Shown here: in pieces, positions 36,047 to 49,000 of the stretch
How positions within the stretch are numbered: the first letter of the stretch is position 1
Layout: every line of letters begins with the position of its first letter
Origin: Heliocidaris erythrogramma
Taxonomy: Eukaryota > Echinodermata > Echinoidea > Camarodonta > Echinometridae
Assembly (NCBI GenBank): GCA_025617745.1
Contig: CM046855.1
Span: 45,859,813 to 45,923,812 of the forward strand
Length of the DNA: 64,000 nucleotides
Direction: 5' to 3'
Notes under the pieces: model-generated
The model's input: the letters and a program-made list of their open reading frames with translations, nothing else
The model's database searches: none
Told to the model about the DNA's origin: nothing
Translations under genes and position numbers: made by a program

Positions 36047-36206
36047 AGTGGAACCTCGTTTTTAAGAACACTGTCATAACAAACTCTCGTTATAACAAGG
36101 TCATTTTGCCGGGCCCACTTCTTTGTATTCTATTGTTTTTTTAGCTTTGATATATCAAGAAGTAATTTCCTTGGTCCCAAGGAGTTTGTTATAACGAGGT
36201 CCCACT
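36047..36206. mobile_element. GTGGAACCTCG MITE (pogo/Tigger-like ends)
   Basis: AGTGGAACCTCGTT at the left and AACGAGGTCCCACT at the right, each next to TA-rich bases, with further GTTATAAC blocks inside. The start AGTGGAACCTCG is typical of pogo/Tigger relatives of Tc1/mariner. Confidence 0.6.
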
Positions 36207-36932
36207 TTAATGTGTATGTTGATCATGTACAATAGTCATTAAACCATATGCAAATGTATGGATTCTCTGAAGTGATGCAAAAATGGTGTTTTGTGATGGA
36301 ATTCTAAATTTTAAGAATTACTCTATAATAAGAAGAACAATTATGCTGTAGTCAAACATACCCCACCAAAAATGGTATCACCATAAATTGAGTGTGTGAT
36401 GTTATCCTAGTACTCCAATATCCTTTCTAAAAATGAATTTAGAAAAAGATTTCTTGAAAGTTTTAATTCTACAGGATAGAATTTTAAGATTTGTTACTTC
36501 AAAGTCAGAAATGTGGGGGGGGGGGGGGGGGGGGGGGGGGTTGAAAGACCCTTTGAGAGATGTTCCAAATAACCTCGTTCCCATGTGATGGTGTAAAGTG
36601 CCTCAAGATAAAGTGAATAATGCTGCGGAAAAAGCGAGTATGCTTTTAGGGGCCTTTGTTACCCACAAATACTCATTTCTCACCCCCCCTCTTCCTCCCC
36701 TCACTTGCACATTCGTAAAGATGTGAAATATTTGTGTGAACGAACCTTTAGGGATTCCAAAAAGAAGAGAGATATACTAATGAAATTTATTGCTTGTCGT
36801 GGATATGCTTTAAGTTTAAAGGCTGGACACATTGGATTTCTGATGTGCCCAAATGTCTTTATGGATGGATAACTCGCATATAAGTGAACCCAGAAACTCA
36901 GAAGACTGAAGGAAATATATAATATTCCTTCA

Positions 36933-37080
36933 GGGGAGTGTTTCATCAAGCGTTTTTTCAGTGATTTTGTCTGACAAATGTGATCTCGGCCAGTCAGATG
37001 CAAGGATTTTTTTTTTTTAGTAGTTTATAACAGTTGTCAGTAAAAATCACTGACAAAACGCTTCATGAAACGCTCCCCCC
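36933..37080. mobile_element. GGGGAGCGTTTCAT foldback MITE, copy 2
   Basis: Same arms as 20679-20816 (GGGGAGTGTTTCATCAAGCG facing CGCTTCATGAAACGCTCCCC), with a T-run expansion in the centre. Confidence 0.7.
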
Positions 37081-39412
37081 TTGTGTCTACCGGTATATTA
37101 TTTGTACAATACACATGTACAATTGATACCCCTTCTAGTTTAATATGATGATTTGTCATTTTACTCCTTTTAGAGTAAATAAATATGAAATTATTTATTA
37201 TAAAACACTGAACAAATTTCATGTAAGACTATTTTCCTTATTAATGTCATGGCTTTATTTTGTATCTGTTATCATTCTTATTTCACCTTGTAGAAAATAT
37301 GCTAACGTATCATAATTTTACAATTTTACAATTTCACATCACAATATCTTATCTTTTTTTTTTACTTCACTAGAAGGCATTGGAATCATGTATACATTAT
37401 CTCACATTGATCACATGTAAAGAAAAACAGTGACACAAGAATAGACTAGATACACTAATGTTTTCAAATTGATGGGTGCTACTTCCCTAAGTGCACGAAG
37501 AAGAACTACTGTATTCTCTTAAAATCATTTTAGGTATATCAAGTGAATGCTTGGCATCATTATCAGTTGCTATCTCAGACAAATGCCTGATATGTATGAA
37601 AACATATGTAAAAGCAAGATTTTTTACAACACATCTTTTTAAGAAATTTTTTAAGGGCATGGGGGTATTGCCATATTTGTATGAATACTGTACCCTTAGT
37701 TACTGACTATGCTTGCTGCCATAGCTACACTAAAATTGTAATGGATGCAATAGTCTTCAATTAAATAGTTATGGTACACGGGCAAAACAGACGGGGGGGG
37801 GGGGGGGGGAGAGACAGTGTGTGCAGAAACAAGTGTAGTATTGGTATTCAATTCAAGAAACAGATTTATAAGTGCAAAACATATTGTGTCAAATTAATTT
37901 TTGTAACGAAAACAAAAAGGAACATTTTATCAATCCTATCTTGTTTGGAATTAGTTACAATAACACCTAATGACTTTCATTTATAAATGAAAGTTATAAA
38001 TACAGAAATATAATATGGATCTTGGCAGAGCAGTTTCTTGTGTTTTTTCACAGAAATTCCTTATGTACCAGGTAGGTACAATATGTCCTGAATAGAAAAT
38101 ATCATATAAGCACCTACAAGACCAACAACATACATGTATAATTTGTTTTTAACAAAAGTTAAAAGTTAGAATTTCAACTTGGGTGACTGATTCACACGTA
38201 AAAAGTAATTTTTGATGGAATATATGAATATTGACATATTCTGAAATAAGTATCGAATACTGTGTATCCTTTAATTCTAACAAATAATTAGCCTCTCTTT
38301 ATCTATGTGTATAAGTAACCATCGTTGATACACATAATCTGTATCAGTAATTCAGAGAGCAGAAATAATAAAAACAAAAGTAAATTGCCTGAAGCATGAT
38401 CCTAGTACTTTGGTACTGAAACCAACACATCAAATACAAATGTAAATATCAAATGATCAAAACAATTCATGTATATGTACTCTCAGAACTGGCATTTTCA
38501 AATATAAGTACAACATATCTACATGTACATTGTATCACAAAAGTTAATCATTCCTACAGAATATTTTCCAGTGATTGTAAATTACAAATGGATTACCAAA
38601 TATAAATACATGTAATACCAAAGGGTGTTTCATAATGCTCTCCTTAATAATTTGTCATGTGCAAAAATATGTCACATGATGCGTAACAAATGAGAACTAG
38701 AGAAAAGAGGGTGAACTTAATTCCATACACTATAATCAGAAGTTTTTATGTGCACTCACTTGAAAGAAATAAAAGTCTTATTTCAAAATATTGATCATAA
38801 AGATTCCTTCTTGATCACAATACCAATAAATTGAAATGTAAGTAAGAAAATTATGATTTTAATTTTTTGATTTACTATCTAAGCTAACTTTAACCTCTAC
38901 AAACCAATATACAAACATAATCAGTGCTTAAAGATCAGAGTGTATTTTGTCAGTAAAGAATATCTACATGTAGCATGAATGGACTACACTTTGAAGTAAG
39001 AAGGCAATATTTGGTAACAAACCATATGTATCACAGGCTTTTAAACATTACACCTCATGACCGATTGGTCAAATAACACCATGTGACCGTGCAAAAAAAG
39101 TGATAACATACGGCAAAAAGGCTCTAAACCACGGCTGAGCTGCACGTACCTCTGGTGCGTGCAAACTTAAAACGCAATGAAATCGCGTAGTTTAATTGTC
39201 ATTTTAGCGCAGGGATTACATGCGCGCAATGAAATGCGCATGACTATTGTTGGCTGCGCTTCTGTAATGTCATCCAGGAAAGCAAATGGCAGCCTCCATG
39301 ACTGTGCGACTCTTGGCGATTCTATGGGGTTCGTAACCATTTTTATAGACTTCATAATCATAATGCCGACCCGTTTTATAAAAATATTAATACATGTTTG
39401 TGAGTTCGTGTA

Positions 39413-39530
39413 TTAGTGCGATCTGGCAACACGCAGGTTTCTATCGTGGTGTCAAACACACTCGGCTTGCGCCTCATGCGTATATTACACCACAATAAAA
39501 ACCTTTGTGTTGCCAGATCGCACCAACGCA
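39413..39530. repeat. Inverted repeat, AGTGCGATCTGGCAACAC
   Basis: AGTGCGATCTGGCAACACGC faces GTGTTGCCAGATCGCACCAA, with GGTGT/ACACC inside. About 115 bases in all, in the spacer near the GANAB 3' end. Confidence 0.6.
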
Positions 39531-39942
39531 CTCCCAACCATGTATTAATAGTATACTATTATACCTCTGAGGGTTTATGAGGTGGTAGTGTCTGAAAACA
39601 TGTGATGCTGCAGCAGGTGGGAGCACCGAGATCGGTTACAGTCTTTGTGCCGTACTTTTATACATCTAACCTAAACTTTGATTTTCAAACACAGTACCGG
39701 TATGTATCACGACTATTCAAATCAAAATTAATAAAAAAGTTCATGTAAATCAAGATAGTAACACATTTTGTTTGCTAAACAAACATACCAAAAACAAAAT
39801 CAAAGTTTCAGATTTGGAGCAGTTTGTTGTACACATTGGAAAAATAAGCAGGATTTGGTATATTTTGTAGAATAACCTTTACTGATAATACATGCTCCCT
39901 AATTATTTAATTGATTTTAGAAGATTTATTGCTCATAATTGT

Positions 39943-40046
39943 CTAGGATAGACGTATTGTCCAATCCTGGCCCATACTGACGCCTGGTTTACGTATCGTC
40001 AAAACTTGTCTATTGTGAGAGGTAGTGAAAGACAATTGGGTAGTGG
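39943..40046 (-). CDS. GANAB: GANAB terminal coding exon
   Basis: Encodes [20 protein letters not shown] followed by [12 protein letters not shown] and a stop. It matches the end of glucosidase II alpha (LSF..., LxLRKPG, DWxI). Acceptor TTTTCACAG, phase 1 in. A TTTATT (AATAAA on the minus strand) lies only about a dozen bases past the stop, at 39925-39930; whether it is the used signal is unclear. Confidence 0.9.
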
Positions 40047-43000
40047 CTGTGAAAAGAGAAAATAAATAGGAAGAAATTACTCAAGGTGAAGTAAAGGTTA
40101 GACACAATTCTCAAAATGTTGAACCTGTATAAAATAAAGTTATCCTCTCATGTTGCATATAGTCATGTATTCACTTTCTAAAACAGTATCTGAATAAAAT
40201 TGACACAGATGAAACTTTAATTGGTAGCGTTTTGCATATTTTGAATGGATCTGCTGCCCTCCGCAATATGTCTTATTCCGGTAATAATGTACAAACAAGT
40301 TTTCTAATATAGGAAACCAGGAATTTCATTGCTGAGATAGATACCTACCTTATCAAACAAAATATTCCTAATTTGTACTAAAATAATCAAGCATGGTATG
40401 AAATTCTTAAGAGATATCAAAAGTGACCAAGCTACATGTACTTACTTTCTGAAATAAGCTCTATTTTCTTTGGCACTGACTTCAGTCCGATGATGACGAC
40501 TCTCTCGAGCCATGAACTGGTTTCAAATCCAGTACCTGCTAATGCCCTGTTCACAAGGATCAAATGATTACAGCATTAGACTTTGAATTATTCGCTTAAA
40601 AAATCTAAATAAAACATGCTGATCGATGTATATCCCAACAAGTGTGAATCCTGCGTATGAAAATCAGAAAGGTGGCACATTATGCATCACTTAAATCAAG
40701 TTTTCTCACTCTAATAAAACTTACTACAATATCTATTACATATTACACTCTAGGGTTCCTATCATTTTCTCCATGTTTGCGGGGACGTACATTGTAGCAC
40801 ACGCATCAACCATTTTTAGAAATCATACTTTCTCTAGAACAGAAGAATGTTTGATACTTACTTTTACAAAAAAATTAAAGTAGATCATTATTCTTTTACA
40901 ACAAAGACTCTTGTCTGCTTGAGTTTTGGTAACAAGCCTAACCACCCCTTATTTATGGCAGTCAATCAGAACCCATAACTTTTCCCGTGCTTTGTTCCTT
41001 TCAGTTTCCATTTATATAGTCCGATTTCAGCTTTCTGTTCAATCTTGTGGTTTACTCTTTTGAATGTAAAACGTAAAGCAATTACATTTCTCTTCAACAA
41101 TGTATTTATATGTGGAAAACCTGTTCATTAGATGCAACAATAACAAACATTGTCCTAGAATTGTAAAATCAGCACTGATTTTCTTATTTACTATATAAAT
41201 CTATATACCTACCTATTATGCCTGTAGTCTTGACTACGGGACCCCTTCGAGAATTTAACACACATGAGTCACAATATTGTGCGAACCCCCCGTAATCCTA
41301 TTGTCCCCTTCGCCACTCACGCGCGTCAACACGCTACGGCCATCTTCCTCTTTTGCGAGCAATCCCAAGTAGAAACATGTTGCTTGCAAGGCGAGGGGAA
41401 GGAGGGAGGGTCATAGGTAGGTATATAGATTTATATAGTAAATAAGAAAATCAGTGCTGATTTTACAAATTTACTGCAATAAATCATATATACCTACCTA
41501 TTATGCCAGACCAGCGCCAACTCAAAGACCGGGAGGCATGTTTCGAGCAGAAGGGAATAGGATTACACCAAAGACTACAAAGAAGACACAGCGGCCTTCA
41601 AGGTGGCTGACGCAAACAAAGCTTCACCTGCGGGAACATCCCTAAGGTAGCAAGAAATGAAGGAATTGGGCGAACGCCAATAAGCAGCCTTCAAAATATC
41701 AAAAAAGCGCCACACCTTGAAACAGAGCCCAAGAAGTGCTGACACTACGAGTATCATGAGCACGAGGCTTACTGTCGGATAAAAGAGCCTCTGTGCCAGC
41801 GGCCCTAATAGCCTCAACGATCCATCTAGAGATGGAATCAAGAGAGGCAGGAGAAAAAGGCTCTCTAGTGATCAGGAACAACTGATCATCCTTACGATAA
41901 GACTTAGTCTTATCAATATACCATTTGAGAGCCCTTACAGGACACCAAACTTTGTCCTCACGCACCGAAGAAAAGTTAGAAAGCGGACAAAGAAAAATCT
42001 CAACAGGGCCAGAGGCAGCTGTCTGATTCTTGGCAACAAAAGAAGCCCTAGGAATCAATCTAACGCCTTTTCTCTCCCAGCGAACATGACCAGGAGTAAG
42101 ACAGAGAGCATGAAGAGTACTGCGCCTCTGCCCAGAGGCAATAGCTACCAAAAAGAGCGTCTTAACCGTAAGATGATGGAGCGAGGCTTCACCTAACGGT
42201 TCGAAAAGAGCTTTCGCCAAGGCCTCCAGGACCTTAGGCAGACTCCAAGACGGCACTAACTTAGAAAAAGAAGGTCGTTTCAGAAAGAACGAACGAATCA
42301 AACCACTTAGTAGCGGGGAATTGGAAATCCCCGAACCATCTGAGAAACCCGAATGAATGGCCCCGATCGCCGAACGGTAGCCTCGGATAGTAGAGATAGA
42401 TCTCCCTTTGTCAAATAACGAGATTAAGAAATCCGCAATTGAACCAATAGGAGCCTTAGAAGGGGTTCGATTTCTTCTCTTTGCACCAAAGGAAAAAGAC
42501 CGAGAGACGGGAATTGTAAATTTCCCTAGTAGAAACCCTACGACTGGACATTAAAAAGTCCGCGGCTCTATCAGAGAGACCCGACTGTCTTGCAGATTCC
42601 CTGACAGGGGCCAAGCAGTCAAATGAAGAGACTCCGGACTGTGGTGAAGAATCCCCGATAGGGGCTGTAACACCAGATCCGCTCTTAACGGGAGAACGAA
42701 CGGTTGAGCCCTTAGGAGGCTCATAAGTTCTGGAAACCAATTCCTCCTGGGCCAGAAGGGAGCTATTACGAGCACCCGCGCCCGATCTTCCCTGATTTTC
42801 CGCAAGACACGCGGAATCAGTTGGAAGGGAGGAAAGGCGAATCCCTGAAGGTTCTCCCAGCTGAGGGAGAAAGCATCGAGAGCCCATGCTCCCTGATCGC
42901 GAACACGGGAGCAATACTTCGGCAGCTGGTGATTTAGCACCGACACAAATAGATCCACTTCCAGTGGACCTAGGCAACTGCGAATGCGGCAAAATACCTC

Positions 43001-46000
43001 CGGATGGAGCGTCCATTCCGATGGAAGATACCTGCCCCGAGACAGAAAATCCGCAATGAGGTTTTCCCGACCGGGGATGAAAGAGGCCACGGGTGTGATT
43101 GTCATGCGACGACACCACCTCTACAGCTGAGCTGCTAGGGCATTCAGGGCAACCGAATGAGTGCCTCCCCGCCGATTGATATATGCCGCCACAGTAACAT
43201 TGTCCGTGAGAATCAGAACCGAACGACTGAGAAGTCGACTTCTGAAATGGAGCAAGGTCAACAGAACTGCCATAAACTCCAGGACATTGATATGAGGAAG
43301 AGTCCCAAAATGAGACCAATCCCCCGCAACCGTGCTGCCGTTGCAGTGTCCTCCCCACCCCAACCGAGAGGCGTCCGTCGAAACCGATATCGACGGAGAG
43401 GGGCAGAGAAGGACCTGCCTCGCGCGAGAAACACCTCGCTCGTCCAACAAGAGAGAAGAGACTTGATCCTTACTGGTACTGGAATCCAGACCAAAAGAGA
43501 GTCTTTTCCCGGCTTGAAGAACCTGAGGAGATGTCTCTGAAAGGGTCTCATGAGGAGCCGGCAGTCCTCTAAAACATCGACTAGACTGGCTAGATAACCT
43601 AAGTCTTGAGTAAGATTGACGAGCAAACTAGTCTCGTCCAACAAACAATCGCGCAACTCCGCTAGGAGAAGCCAATCGTCCAGGTAGCAAAAATAGCCGA
43701 AGGCCGCATCGCCTCAGAGAGGCTGCCAGCACGGCTACAACCTGAGTAAGAACCCGAGGGACTGGGCACAGCCCGAAGGGAAGAGTGCGAAAACGATAAG
43801 TCTCTGAGAGGAAGAAAAAACCCCAGAAGATCGCGCAAAGCGCGATGAACGGGAAAGAGGAAATACGCATCTTCGAAAACTATCAAGACCGCGTAGTCCT
43901 TCCTCTTGATCAACGGAAGAATGGAGGCGAGAGTCTCCATCCGAAAATGTACTGAAGTTTTCCCGAGCGCTTGGGAATAACAAAAGTCGGAGAAAGGGAA
44001 AAAGACAGCCTGTGAGGTGACCGAGTTCCTATAGCACCTCCGGGGAGCGGGGCGGACAGATCTATGAAGAATCCGTCTCGTCCGTCAAAGAGAACAAAAG
44101 CGTCCCCGGAGATGGCCTCCCAAGCGGGGAGAAAGGAACGAAGACAGCCACCAACCAATACTCTGCGACGGTACATGACCGAGGCAGCTGCAGTGGAAAA
44201 CTATGACCACTGCAAACCAAACATGACGCTCAAAAGAAGCACCGCTTCAATGCGTCCAAAATCCAGCTAGAAATCCTCCGCAAGAGAAAAACGCTCGGAG
44301 GAATCCCGCTGCCTGAACCCAAGCAAAGCCGAACCCTGCGCGCGGGTTGACTAAAAGTCAGGGAAAGTTTAGAACAAAGCAATCGTTTCTACCCCACAAA
44401 GGGAGAGCAACTAAGGCTCTGCCTGCCCCAGGGATTCGGAAACCGAAGCTTGAGAGGCCGCTTCCAAAACTGGATCCGCCTGAAATAATCGTGACAAAGA
44501 ATCACGAACAAAGGCCGAAACGGTCGGATTCACGCATGAACCGCCATAAGCCTCCTCACCCGACGGAGCCCGAGGCTGCGAGACTAGGAGGCGCATGTGA
44601 TCCCATCACAGACAAAGAAGAATAAACCATAAAAGGCTAATTAGTCTCGATGTCCGACCCAAAAAAGGGACAAGAGCAGGGGATGTGAATCCTGGTACAA
44701 GGGACCAACCCTGAGTCTGGGCAAAGCCCATCTCACACTGAACATCTCAGCTTGAGAGACCGGAGGGCTAGCTAAACCCGATGGGCAAGAGGCAGGCAAA
44801 GCCTTGCCTCTTTTAGCCCCTTCCCTAGGCTTCTGATTGGCTCAAAAAGAGCCTAAGTCGAAACCCGCTTTTCAGAGCGTTTATTCAGTTTCGTTCGGAT
44901 CCCGAAGCCCTTCGGGAACACGAACCGAACCCTCCGCTGAGGGACGCTCACCTCCCTTTATGAGAGAAGTGCGCTGAGGGTATTGAACCCAAAGACGCGC
45001 ACCAATTACCCATATCGGCCGAGCAAGGAGATGCAACAGCCATGGGCCGGACGCCAAGGCGCCCAGAGCAAGGGCGGACCGGGGTGACCCGGCAAAGGAA
45101 CGCCAACAAAGGACTCAGCAGGAATCCCGCTGCTTAAACCAACGCGAAGTCGAACCCTGCGCGCGGGTTGACTAAAATTCAGAGAGATATCTGGACAACA
45201 AAGCAATCGCTTCCACCCCACAGAGGGCGAGCGATTTAGACTCCGCCTGCCCAAGCGATTCAAAAAAGAAGCTTGAGAGACCACCTCCAAATCTGGTTCC
45301 ACCCGAGTGGAAAAAGACAAAGGAAAGCTAACAAAGGCCTCAGCAGGCAGAGCCCCGCATGGTTCAACGAAAGTCTCCTCGCCCAGCGGCGCCCCAAGGG
45401 CCGCGGGAATAGGAGGCACATGCGAAACCGACTCAGACAAAGACGAATCCAACACAAAAGGCTGATTAGTCTCAAAGTCAGACCCCTGAATAGGGACAGA
45501 AGTCAGGGTTGAAGTAGCCGGTACAAGGACCAACCCTGATTCTGAGCAAAAGCCCGCATCATGCTGAACATGTCAGCTTGAGAGGAGCTAGCTGGGTTAG
45601 CCAGGCCAGACGGGCAAGAGGCCGACAAAGCCTTGCCACTTTTTGCCCTCTTCTTGGCCTTTTTCTTGGCTGGCTCGACAAGAGTCGTAGCCGAAACCCT
45701 TCGGATCTCCGAAGCCACTTCGGAAACACGAACCGATCCCTCCGCGGAGGGACGTTCACTTCCCCAAAAAGGGATTGGAGCGCTCATGGCGTAAGCCTAG
45801 AGAATCGCCCAAATCACCCATATTGGCTAAGCAAGAAGATGCAGTAGCCATGGGTTGGGAGCTAAAAGCTCCCAGTGCGTGGGCAGACCGAGATGACTCG
45901 GTATGTGCCCGATGACTACTAAAGGCGTGTGAACCCGCTATTGGACCGCTAGAAAGCGGCAATAGGGGAGCACTAGTAGTCACGCACTCAGGTGAAAACA

Positions 46001-49000
46001 CCTGTTGCTCCGAAGAGCGTCCATAATTGTTAGCTCGAGCATTCCCATTAGCTGGCAATGTAGACAGCCCAGGAAGTACTCGTTCCCCCATATGGCGTTT
46101 GCCGGGGGCTAGGGTTTGAGAACCCAGACCAACATGGACTAAGCCCGTGGGTTGCCCTGCAGTAGTGGGGCGCGTCTCCCCTAACGGATCAGAGCGAGTG
46201 AACGCTACCGTACGGGAAACAACCGCCTCCCCCCTCTGGTCTCAGCGACCGGGGGATTGGAATCGTTAGATATCCAAACCACTAGAATCTGACGCCACCC
46301 ACCCCGAAACCACGGGCTTCGGAGTTGACAATCCCGACTCAGTTAACGCCACCCGTCCCGAAGCCGCAAGCTACGAGACTGGCAAACTCTGCAAGGAAAC
46401 ACCACTAGGCCAACTTACCCTTAGCCCTCCTCCCTCCCCCATGTACCGAAGTACTCGGGAGAGTTCTGGAAGGCCGAGTCGTCTTGCTAGACGACTCTTC
46501 GGAAGAAGCAGGTCTCCTTGACCTAGCTGCTTCTTCTTCCGAATCCATACCACTGCAATAAAACAGACAATAAAGTATACTTTTCAAAATAAGAAATACT
46601 TCAACTGAATGCAGTAAAATAAGGGTAAATTTTATTTGGGAGATACGCACAAAAGGATTTTCACAGCCAAAAAACCGTAAGAACAAACACCGAACCCAAA
46701 GGCTCGGTGACAAACGGAAACACCCGCAAACACACAGAAATATCTACGTGGGGCTGACCGTGAAAGGGAAAAATAAATGCCAAGAAAAGGATATCAAAAA
46801 TCGGCAAAAGTGACTACTAAAACACACAGTACTATAATCTAAACGAATATAGGTACCTAAAAGTGCTTTAAATGTGCGAAAAAGCGCACCTAAAAGATAC
46901 TATACGACCTGATTTCAGGAGCGCTGTGACTATACGTCCTATCTCGTCGGGGGCGAGCAAGAAAGAGGAAGATGGCCGTAGCGTGTTGACGCGCGTGAGT
47001 GGCGAAGGGGACAATAGGATTACGGGGGGTGCGCACAATATTGTGACTCATGTGTGTTAAATTCTCGAAGGGGTCCCGTAGTCAAGACTACAGGCATAAT
47101 AGGTAGGTATATATGATTTATTGCAGTAAATTTTATATTACATTACATACCTATATATTCTATTAATATTTGAATTCATGACTATTTTTTTTACCTTGAT
47201 TCTAATTTGTTGGCACTGAAGGTAAATTGACGATGAATGAACTTCTGCTGCTTGTATTCAAAGCTATGACCATCATCAATGTACAGATCACCAATAGCTG
47301 TGCCCTGCAAGCAAGACATTACAACAGTTCAGGCTGGTATAAATAATGGATTAATCCATATACATATTGATTAAACCATATGTGTGGTAGACAAATTGAT
47401 GTTAGACTGAATGATGTTAGACGGTATTGCAATGGGACCGAATGACATCGGGAAAAATGGCGATAAACCACTTTATCCAATCAATATTAAGAAAATAAAT
47501 TTCATATAATACATAAGCCTTGCAATATTACATTCATATCACAGAGCTTCTAGCACATATCAATGTATTGTAACATAGGAAGATAGGTATCAACAGACTG
47601 GGAACATGATCTACAGTTTGTTAACCATCCAATGTTCTTAATCTTGCATGGAAATCCCCCTCCCTTGGCCACTGATATGACCAAGCAAGGTCTACAGGCA
47701 TGCTTCACTATTCTAAAACTGATCCAAACAAGTGATGCTACATCCATAGACTATATATACCATATTTATTGTATATTTGCACAGTAAAATTATGCTGTAA
47801 AAAATATCTGGACTTGATGCATTTACACATTTACGTAAAAATGTTGAAACATTTGCCTATTCTACTTCAGCAGATCATATAAATGACAAAATATGAAAAT
47901 TTGTTCTTGAAAAGAGCCTGACTTAATCTCTTTTGTAATTAAAAAAAGACAATAATAACAAAAAAACCACCTGGGCCTTGTCTTATAAAGAGTTGCGATT
48001 GATTTGAATCAATCGCAACTTGAAATCAATCACAACGCCTATCTCTTAAGTACTCAGTTGCGATTAATTTTAAGTTACGATTGATTCAAATCAATCGCAA
48101 ATCTTTATAAGACGGGGCCCTGCTGATATAGACAATAGGTTCAACATGAACACACAGACTTACAGTACTACTCAAGGCCACAGTCAGAGTGTAAGGGTCA
48201 TCGACAGCTAGCGATGAGCAGCGTCGCACCCTCTCCTTACGGGGGATAATAGACCCGCCATGTTGGAAGACTGGGATCTGATAGAACAGTTAAAGGAGAG
48301 AAAAGAGATTTCAAGTCAAACCTGGGTTTATAACAAAACTTCAACATTTGAAGATATGTACCATTCCTCAATGACTAGAGATTCAAATGCATGTAAATGC
48401 AGGTCTGAAGCGTGAAAACTATGTGTAACAGTTCATTTTTTTATCACATGTAGAATTAAAATTCCTAATGATAGTGAACTTTAACCTTACCTTATCTAAT
48501 TCAGCATTCAAATTATGAGTAGCTGGTCCCTGGTACATGAAGAAGGTATCTACATCATACCATGGCTAGGAGAAAAAAAATACATAAAAGAGAAAATTAA
48601 AAATTACAAGATAGAATCAAAGATATCTTCTGCAATCAGTACAATTACAAGATGCCAAGTAAAACAACAGCAAAGCTACCAAGACAATGGTAAATTTCTG
48701 TCTCCCCAAAATGAAATATTTACTAATCATGACAAGTTCATAATAACACTTTCTATCACCACCAACATCATCATCATCATCATCATCATATTTACCATAC
48801 TATATCAAAATAATTTATGCTAATACTCTTTGAACTACCAATATTTTCCCCTCTATACACAAAGCATGGACTGAAATAATTCAGTATGCTTCGATTGCTT
48901 CTACTTCAAAGTAAAAAAGAATAATAAAAAGAAAAACACATATAATTTCAAACTATTATGACTTACATCTTGACCTGGGAAATACACCGATGTAGCCCTC

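Larger units (their letters stand above)
35078..39942. other. Spacer between convergent NVL and GANAB 3' ends
   Basis: No gene recognised. Contains a candidate NVL poly(A) signal (35585), a GTGGAACCTCG MITE (36047-36206), a 24-base poly(G) run near 36516, a GGGGAGCG foldback (36933-37080), another poly(G) run near 37791 and an inverted repeat at 39413-39530. 38000-39100 is AT-rich and featureless to my eye. Confidence 0.6.
41161..47133 (-). mobile_element. DIRS-like tyrosine-recombinase retroelement (fossil)
   Basis: Sits in the GANAB intron between exons 47304-47195 and 40546-40446, GC-richer than its surroundings. Parts in coding order, from high to low coordinates on the minus strand: a gag-like, Ser/Pro/Arg-rich region (about 44400-46710); reverse transcriptase and RNase H (about 42550-44180); and a tyrosine recombinase with the C-terminal His-x-x-Arg box (about 41590-42300). 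The ends are inverted terminal repeats, and an internal complementary region pairs with both outer ends joined, the hallmark of DIRS. The gag-like region holds an internal duplication. The coding part looks broken, with perhaps five to ten interruptions, so it is best read as a fossil. The inverted repeats differ at about one position in some 135, so the insertion is young. Confidence 0.88.

Noticed and set aside
43157-43540. 127-codon plus-strand frame
   Set aside because: Antisense shadow within the DIRS-like fossil.
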